DNA of 11,119 nt, taken from the NCBI GenBank assembly GCA_021739805.1, contig JAIPBB010000178.1, positions 1 through 11,119 of the forward strand. The letters run 5' to 3'. Each line of letters opens with the position of its first letter. The first letter of the stretch is position 1. The position numbers were made by a program, and so were the translations under genes. Below the pieces are notes generated by a model, which saw only the letters and a program-made list of their open reading frames with translations, did not search any database and was not told where the DNA came from. The stretch comes from Saprospiraceae bacterium. Lineage in GTDB: Bacteria; Bacteroidota; Bacteroidia; Bacteroidales; JAIPBB01. Shown piece after piece: positions 7,251 to 11,119 of the stretch.

Positions 7251-7258
7251 TATTTTTG
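7251..7258 (+). promoter_or_regulatory. -7 promoter box of prfA (TATTTTTG)
   Basis: TATTTTTG matches the Bacteroidota TAnnTTTG consensus exactly and lies 21 bases before the prfA ATG at 7280, giving a leader of about 15 bases. No clear TTTG is seen at the -33 position. The box overlaps an in-frame TTG at 7256, which argues against that upstream start. Confidence 0.55.
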
Positions 7259-7279
7259 CAAAACGAAAACACTAAGCAG

Positions 7280-8350
7280 ATGTTAGATAAACTAAAAGAA
7301 ATATACAATCGAAGACAAGAAATTGCAGAACAGATGAATTCCCCTGAGGTAATTTCTGATATGAAGCTTTTCGTAAAACTTAATAAAGATTATAAAGATC
7401 TTCAACCAATTATTGATGCTTATTTGGAGTATAAGGATGTGATGGGGAATATTGATTCCACCAAACAAATACTTCAAACCGAGAAAGATGAAGAGTTCAG
7501 AGCTATGGCAAAGGAAGAACTCAATGAATTAATCGAAAAAAGAGAAAAGCTTGAAGACCATATTCGAATTTTGCTAATCCCAAAAGACCCACAAGACGAG
7601 AAAAATGCTATTGTTGAAATAAGAGCAGGAACCGGTGGTGACGAAGCAAGTATTTTTGCCGGTGATCTTTACAGAATGTATCTTAAGTATTGTGAAATCA
7701 GAAAATGGACGGTTGAAACAGTTGATGTTACTGAAGGAACAGTTGGAGGTTATAAAGAAGTTATTTTTAATGTTAAAGGTGTTAATGTTTACGGTGACTT
7801 GAAATATGAATCCGGAGTTCATCGTGTTCAAAGAGTACCTAAAACAGAAACCCAGGGAAGAGTGCATACATCTGCTGCTTCTGTAGCTGTTTTGCCGGAA
7901 GCTGAAGAGTTTGATGTAGATATTAATATGGGTGATATTCGAAGAGACACATATTGTGCATCAGGTCCCGGTGGACAATCGGTTAATACTACGTATTCTG
8001 CAGTTAGGTTAACACATATTCCAACCGGAATTGTTGTTACCTGTCAGGATCAGAAATCGCAATTGAAGAATCATGACAAAGCCATGGTAGTTTTAAGATC
8101 GAGAATATATGAACTAGAGCATAAGAAATATCTTGATGAAATATCTTCAAAAAGGAAAACAATGGTTTCAACAGGCGATAGGTCAGCGAAGATTAGAACT
8201 TATAACTGGGCACAAGGCAGGATTACCGACCATAGAATAAATTTCTCATTATTTAATTTACAGGAATTTATTAATGGAGATATTCAGGAGATGATTGAAG
8301 CATTGCAACTAGCTGAAAATGCTGAACTTTTGAAAGAAGCGATTAAGTAG
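7280..8350 (+). CDS. prfA: Peptide chain release factor 1
   Basis: Class I release factor that recognises UAA and UAG in the ribosomal A site and triggers hydrolysis of peptidyl-tRNA. The 356-residue product has the normal RF1 length. It has an N-terminal helical domain (about 1-100), the conserved EIRAGTGGDEA block (113-123), the codon-recognition P-x-T tripeptide as PKT (187-189 in RVPKTETQGR), and the catalytic GGQ at 231-233 in GPGGQSVNTT. HTSAASVAVLPE and TYNWAQGRITDHRIN are also family hallmarks. The RF1-type PxT, not SPF, separates it from RF2. The ATG at 7280 gives the standard N-terminus. The last two sense codons and the TAG stop form the beginning of an 11-bp tandem array, so the gene appears to end on a repeat unit. 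Confidence 0.97.
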   Translation: MLDKLKEIYNRRQEIAEQMNSPEVISDMKLFVKLNKDYKDLQPIIDAYLEYKDVMGNIDSTKQILQTEKDEEFRAMAKEELNELIEKREKLEDHIRILLIPKDPQDEKNAIVEIRAGTGGDEASIFAGDLYRMYLKYCEIRKWTVETVDVTEGTVGGYKEVIFNVKGVNVYGDLKYESGVHRVQRVPKTETQGRVHTSAASVAVLPEAEEFDVDINMGDIRRDTYCASGPGGQSVNTTYSAVRLTHIPTGIVVTCQDQKSQLKNHDKAMVVLRSRIYELEHKKYLDEISSKRKTMVSTGDRSAKIRTYNWAQGRITDHRINFSLFNLQEFINGDIQEMIEALQLAENAELLKEAIK

Positions 8351-8506
8351 TCATTAAGTAGTCATTAAGTGGTCGTTAAGTAGTCATTAAGTAGTCATTA
8401 GGTAGTCATTAAGTAGTCATTAAGTTGTCATTAAGAAGTCATTAAGTAGTCATTAAATAGTCATTAAGTAGTCATTAAGTAGTCATTAAATAGTCATTAA
8501 GTGGTC
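8342..8506. repeat. 11-bp tandem array, 15 units, starting inside the prfA 3' end
   Basis: Fifteen uninterrupted head-to-tail copies of ATTAAGTAGTC fill 165 bases with no length variation. Seven or so units carry single substitutions (for example GTGGTC, TTAGG, TTGTC, AAATAG). The first unit provides the prfA codons ATT AAG and stop TAG. GTCATT occurs at every junction but one on the plus strand and is the reverse complement of AATGAC, which is repeated in the next array. There are no spacers, so it is not CRISPR. Confidence 0.95.
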
Positions 8507-8510
8507 AATC

Positions 8511-8757
8511 AATGACTCGAAGCGAATGACAACAAATAATGCGAAGCAAATGACAACTAATGACGCGAAGCAAATGACAACAAATGACGCGAAGCAAATG
8601 ACAATCAATGACAGCGAAGCGAATGACAATCAATGACGCGAAGCAAATGACAACAAATGACGCGAAGCAAATGACAACAAATGACGCGAAGCAAATGACA
8701 ACAAATGATGCGAAGCAAATGACAACAAATGATGCGAAGCAAATGACAATAAATGAC
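8511..8757. repeat. 24-bp tandem array, ten units plus a partial, between prfA and pyrF
   Basis: Ten units, nine of 24 bases and one of 25 (8607-8631), followed by a partial AATGAC at 8752-8757. Each unit is built as AATGAC, GCGAAGC, AAATGAC, then AACA, AATC or similar, so AATGAC occurs about twice per unit. The core GCGAAGCAAAT also occurs in 67-bp copy C. A long minus-strand reading frame here encodes only an eight-residue periodic peptide and changes frame at the 25-base unit, so it is not taken as a gene. Confidence 0.95.
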
Positions 8758-8827
8758 ATTATTTAATAAACATAAAGAATAAAGTCATCTTTAAAATAAA
8801 TGAAAACTCAAATAAATAATCAATAAC

Positions 8828-9703
8828 ATGAATCGTCAGGAACTTTTCGAATTAATTAAACAAAAGAAATCATTTCTTTGTGTCGGGCTCGACAGTGATA
8901 TGAATAAAATTCCAAAGCATCTTTTAAAATTGGAAGACCCTGTGTTTGAGTTCAACAAGCAAATAATCGATGCAACTCATGAATTGACAATTGCTTATAA
9001 ACCAAATATGGCTTTTTATGAAAATCGTGGTTCGAAAGGATGGATTAGTCTTGAAAAAACTATTGAATATTTAAAAACTAAAAATGTTTTTACAATTGCC
9101 GATGCAAAAAGAGGTGATATTGGAAATACATCAAAACAATATGCAAAAGCATTTCTTGACCCAAAAGATCCGGGTTTAGATTTTGATGCCATAACTGTTG
9201 CTCCTTATATGGGTGAAGATTCTGTCACTCCCTTTCTTTCGTACGATGGGAAATGGGTTGTTTTATTAGTTCTTACTTCAAACAAAGGTTCCGAGGATTT
9301 TCAATTACCATATTCTTCAATTTCTAATACTTTAGAAAAGTTGGGTATTAAAACATATTATAAGAAAAACTTATATGAACAGGTTATTCTCAAGTCTTAC
9401 GAATGGGGAAATGAAGATAATTTGATGTTTGTGATTGGTGCAACAAAAGCTGAAATGCTGCAAAAAATCAGAGCAATTGCACCAGACCATTTTTTATTGA
9501 TTCCCGGAGTTGGAGCACAAGGTGGAAGTTTAGAAGAAGTTGCAAAAAATGGTATTAATAAACAATGTGGATTAATCATTAATGCTTCAAGGAGTATTAT
9601 TTTTAAATCTGCTGGAGAAGATTTTGCTGAGAAAGCTAAAGAAGAATCATTGTCATTGCAACAACAAATGGAGAAGATACTGATTGATTACGGAATCATC
9701 TAA
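8828..9703 (+). CDS. pyrF: Orotidine 5'-phosphate decarboxylase, type 2
   Basis: Catalyses the last step of UMP synthesis, decarboxylating OMP, in the cytoplasm. The 291-residue protein has the larger type 2 form. Landmarks are CVGLDSD (18-24), YKPN (57-60), the catalytic DAKRGDI (92-98, with Asp92, Lys94 and Asp97), APYMGEDSV (125-133), [11 protein letters not shown] (149-159), phosphate-binding PGVGAQGG (226-233) and NASRSIIF (252-259). No key residue is missing. The start at 8828 gives the usual [20 protein letters not shown] beginning. A poor -7-like box (CATCTTTA, 8786-8793) is the only promoter hint, so expression may partly depend on read-through from prfA across the two tandem arrays. 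It is co-oriented with the purM-like gene and prfA. Confidence 0.96.
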   Translation: MNRQELFELIKQKKSFLCVGLDSDMNKIPKHLLKLEDPVFEFNKQIIDATHELTIAYKPNMAFYENRGSKGWISLEKTIEYLKTKNVFTIADAKRGDIGNTSKQYAKAFLDPKDPGLDFDAITVAPYMGEDSVTPFLSYDGKWVVLLVLTSNKGSEDFQLPYSSISNTLEKLGIKTYYKKNLYEQVILKSYEWGNEDNLMFVIGATKAEMLQKIRAIAPDHFLLIPGVGAQGGSLEEVAKNGINKQCGLIINASRSIIFKSAGEDFAEKAKEESLSLQQQMEKILIDYGII

Positions 9704-9718
9704 TTACTTACAATATTA

Positions 9719-9760
9719 AAGCACCAAATAATAAGCACCAAATAATAAGCACCAAAAAAC
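9719..9760. repeat. 14-bp direct repeat, three units, after pyrF
   Basis: Two identical copies of AAGCACCAAATAAT (9719-9732, 9733-9746) and a third diverged at its end (9747-9760). It begins 16 bases after the pyrF stop. No terminator hairpin is seen between pyrF and this repeat. Confidence 0.8.
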
Positions 9761-9904
9761 AAATAAATTCCAAACTCCAATGTGTGAAATTCCAAACCGA
9801 CTAATTGAAAATTGTATCTCAAAGAAGGAAGAATGTCTGCACCCGGCTTTATTTTGGAATCCAGACGGACAAGTTTTGGATATTAATAAATTGGAATTTA
9901 TTTG
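9760..9904. repeat. 145-bp segment bounded by perfect 14-bp inverted repeats
   Basis: CAAATAAATTCCAA (9760-9773) and TTGGAATTTATTTG (9891-9904) are exact reverse complements 117 bases apart. The enclosed DNA looks less AT-rich than its surroundings (for example CTGCACCCGGC). Just beyond both arms lie A-rich and T-rich runs that are roughly complementary, so the symmetry may reach further. A small mobile or REP-like element is possible; no family can be named. Confidence 0.55.
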
Positions 9905-9905
9905 A
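9780..9905 (+). other. Small open frame of 41 codons inside the inverted-repeat segment
   Basis: ATG at 9780, stop TGA at 9903-9905. The product begins MCEIPNRLIENC, includes FWNPDGQVLDINKLEF, and has three cysteines. Its stop codon falls at the right inverted-repeat arm. No family is recognised, no clear promoter is visible, and a frame of this length can occur by chance. It is listed because the amino acid content looks more protein-like than is usual for a random frame in such DNA. Confidence 0.2.
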
Positions 9906-9973
9906 TATTTGTCTTTTGTTTTTTGTTATTTAAATTAAATTCGCAGAATTACTCACAAACACAAAGTTTATTT

Positions 9974-10696
9974 ATGAAATATTTATATACTATACTTTTA
10001 AGCCTTTTTTTTGTTTCTGCATTAGCTCAGCAAATTGATATTAGTGATTTGGATGATGATGATTCCACAATTGTTGATGAAAGTATAACTTATTACGACC
10101 GTTTTAACAAAGTTTTTGGTGGTGATTCTATTCGCTATGCAAAAGGTGCTAAATGTGTTGGGCAGGTTAAAGATTTATATCCCAATGGTAATATAAAACA
10201 TAAAGGTGTCTATGAGAATGGAAGATTAGTTTATTATAAAAACTATTATGAAAACGGACAAGAAGAAAGGTCTTTCAAGGCAAAAGGAACAATGAAGCAT
10301 TCTTTGGAATTATATTATAAAACAGGGCAACTAAAATCAAAAGTTGAGTATTTCAAGGGTGATGCACTTATCTGGCAAGACTTTTATCCTAATGGACAAA
10401 TGGAATTTTATGAGGAGTATGACAAAAGTTTTGAATTTTATATACTTCAGAAATTCTTTTATGATAATGGTCAACTAACAAGTATTTTGGAGCTTGTTGA
10501 TAAAAAAAGTAAAAAATATATAAGTAAAGAATATTTCAGGAATGGTCAGATAAAAGAAGAAGGAATAAGATACTTTAGCATAGCAATGGCTGATTACTTA
10601 AAAGAAGGAATCTGGAAAATTTATAATGAACAGGGAAAGCTAATTGCAGAGGAGGATTATGTGAAGGGGAGGATTATTAATGAGAAAACTTATTAG
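9974..10696 (+). CDS. Exported MORN-variant repeat protein (YwqK-like antitoxin-repeat family)
   Basis: A 240-residue protein with a signal peptide (MKYLYTILLSLFFVSALA, cleavage near residue 18), an acidic stretch DLDDDDS (25-31), and then at least seven copies of the MORN_2-type Y-x-N-G-x-h motif. These include YPNGNIK (69), YENGRL (80), YENGQEE (92), YKTGQLK (115), YPNGQME (138), YDNGQLT (163), FRNGQIK (188) and YNEQGKL (217). Such repeats form beta-hairpins. Many family members are annotated as YwqK-type 'antitoxins', but no toxin is adjacent and the signal peptide points to an exported structural role. The start at 9974 is chosen because it begins the signal peptide; an upstream in-frame TTG at 9902 would add 24 residues before it. 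The stop codon overlaps the first unit of an 8-bp array. Confidence 0.8.
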   Translation: MKYLYTILLSLFFVSALAQQIDISDLDDDDSTIVDESITYYDRFNKVFGGDSIRYAKGAKCVGQVKDLYPNGNIKHKGVYENGRLVYYKNYYENGQEERSFKAKGTMKHSLELYYKTGQLKSKVEYFKGDALIWQDFYPNGQMEFYEEYDKSFEFYILQKFFYDNGQLTSILELVDKKSKKYISKEYFRNGQIKEEGIRYFSIAMADYLKEGIWKIYNEQGKLIAEEDYVKGRIINEKTY

Positions 10697-10726
10697 ATTG
10701 TTCGATTGTTAGATTGTTCGATTGTT
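10695..10726. repeat. 8-bp tandem array (AGATTGTT/CGATTGTT) starting on the MORN gene stop codon
   Basis: Four units alternate as AGATTGTT, CGATTGTT, AGATTGTT, CGATTGTT. The first two bases are the last two of the TAG stop codon at 10694-10696. The array leads directly into 67-bp copy B and is the mirror of the array next to copy A, so array and element appear to travel as one composite repeat. Confidence 0.85.
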
Positions 10727-10727
10727 T

Positions 10728-10794
10728 ACCCTGTGAAGTGAAGCAAATCCGTATGGATGGAATGTGAAACGAAGTGAAACTATTCTATCAGGGT
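10728..10794 (+). repeat. 67-bp dispersed repeat, copy B
   Basis: Begins ACCCTGTGAAG and ends CTATCAGGGT. Two mismatches separate it from copy C and three from the reverse complement of copy A. In the internal stem GATGGAAT / ATTCTATC, one G-C pair of copy A becomes G-T, which would still pair in RNA. It lies about 30 bases after the MORN gene stop, so it could form the 3' end structure of that message. Confidence 0.85.
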
Positions 10795-10804
10795 TCAATT
10801 GTTT

Positions 10805-10871
10805 ACTCTGTGAAGCGAAGCAAATCCGTATGGATGGAATGTGAAACGAAGTGAAACTATTCTATCAGGGT
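10805..10871 (+). repeat. 67-bp dispersed repeat, copy C
   Basis: A tandem copy of B after a 10-base spacer (TCAATTGTTT), giving a 77-base period. The left end is ACTCTG instead of ACCCTG. It contains GAAGCGAAGCAAAT, sharing GCGAAGCAAAT with the 24-bp array between prfA and pyrF. It is followed by another partial 8-bp unit (CGATTGTT, 10873-10880). Confidence 0.85.
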
Positions 10872-11119
10872 TCGATTGTTTATCTAGTGAAATAGCTCTA
10901 AAGTTAGCTATCCCATTTGAGTTAATGGTATAATACTCAAAAAAATCAAATTATCTTCCAAATAAAATTAAATCATTATCTTTGTTATAATATAAATCAT
11001 TGAGCTTTTAGATTATAAGCTATTTGCTGTATGATTATATAATGGAAAAAAACGGAACTGCGTTTTATACAATTGTTGTGCAACATAAAGAGTGAACTGA
11101 AATGCAAAAGAAAAGACAA
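10872..11119. other. Right-end non-coding stretch with an isolated -7 promoter box
   Basis: No convincing gene is seen on either strand. TATCTTTG at 10977-10984 matches the Bacteroidota -7 consensus exactly, but no TTG lies at the expected -33 distance. Downstream are a 17-codon frame (ATG at 11042) and an ATG at 11102 with only six codons (MQKKRQ) before the window ends, which could be the start of a gene outside. Small imperfect palindromes occur at 11003-11021 and 11074-11085 (TGTTGTGCAACA). Confidence 0.4.

Noticed and set aside
7256..7279. TTG start for prfA
   Set aside because: The TTG is inside the -7 promoter box TATTTTTG, and the ATG at 7280 gives the standard 356-residue RF1.
8342..8757. 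CRISPR array
   Set aside because: Units are contiguous with no unique spacers, unit lengths are 11 and 24 bases, and no cas gene is present.
8505..8759. Minus-strand frame of 84 codons with an eight-residue periodic peptide (SFVVICFA)
   Set aside because: It lies wholly within the 24-bp tandem array. Its periodicity comes from 24 being divisible by 3, the reading register changes at the 25-base unit, and there is no promoter or recognisable domain.
9902..9973. TTG start for the MORN-repeat gene
   Set aside because: It would place 24 residues ahead of a clean signal peptide that begins at the ATG at 9974.
9974..10696. Antitoxin of a toxin-antitoxin pair
   Set aside because: The YwqK 'antitoxin' label is a database name for MORN-variant repeats; no toxin gene is adjacent and the protein has a signal peptide.
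11061..11085. Integron attC-like site near the right end
   Set aside because: The sequence does not contain the paired RYYYAAC and GTTRRRY core sites; only a 5-bp stem is visible.

Overview
The window looks like a piece of chromosome from an AT-rich member of the Bacteroidota, probably an uncultured Bacteroidales-like organism. Three things point there: the gene order purM-like / prfA / pyrF, which is familiar from that phylum; the large TPR / PD40 / carboxypeptidase-regulatory / OmpA envelope proteins; and near-consensus Bacteroidota promoter boxes (TTG or TTTG, about 19-21 bases, TAnnTTTG) just upstream of genes. No species can be named from the sequence alone.

Layout. Bases 1-126 (minus strand) hold the N-terminal part of what looks like an IS5-type transposase running off the left edge. 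Bases 393-5570 carry two tandem paralogues, each about 830 residues, with a signal peptide, TPR region, PD40-type propeller, CarboxypepD-type domain and OmpA-like peptidoglycan-binding domain. This is the architecture described for the type IX secretion component PorE. Both carry an extra C-terminal domain of about 115 residues that reads like a retropepsin fold whose catalytic Asp-Thr-Gly has been replaced. A strong terminator separates them. Bases 5571-5983 hold no gene but several kinds of repeat, including a possible fossil of a third paralogue's 3' end. Then follow a PurM-type AIR synthase (5984-7153), peptide chain release factor 1 (7280-8350), about 420 bases of two back-to-back tandem arrays, a type 2 orotidine 5'-phosphate decarboxylase (8828-9703), a repeat-bounded spacer, and an exported MORN-variant repeat protein (9974-10696). 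The right end is repeats and non-coding sequence.

How it fits together. The purM-like and pyrF genes belong to purine and pyrimidine synthesis and prfA to translation termination; they are co-oriented, but at least the first two appear to have their own promoters. The tandem OmpA proteins and the MORN protein are envelope or exported proteins. The most unusual content is (a) the apparently dead retropepsin-like tail on both OmpA paralogues and (b) dense intergenic repeats: a 67-bp element with inverted ends present three times, linked to 8-bp arrays, and an 11-bp and a 24-bp tandem array carrying mutually complementary hexamers. Several repeats begin on a stop codon or contribute a promoter element, so they fill the spacers right up to the genes.
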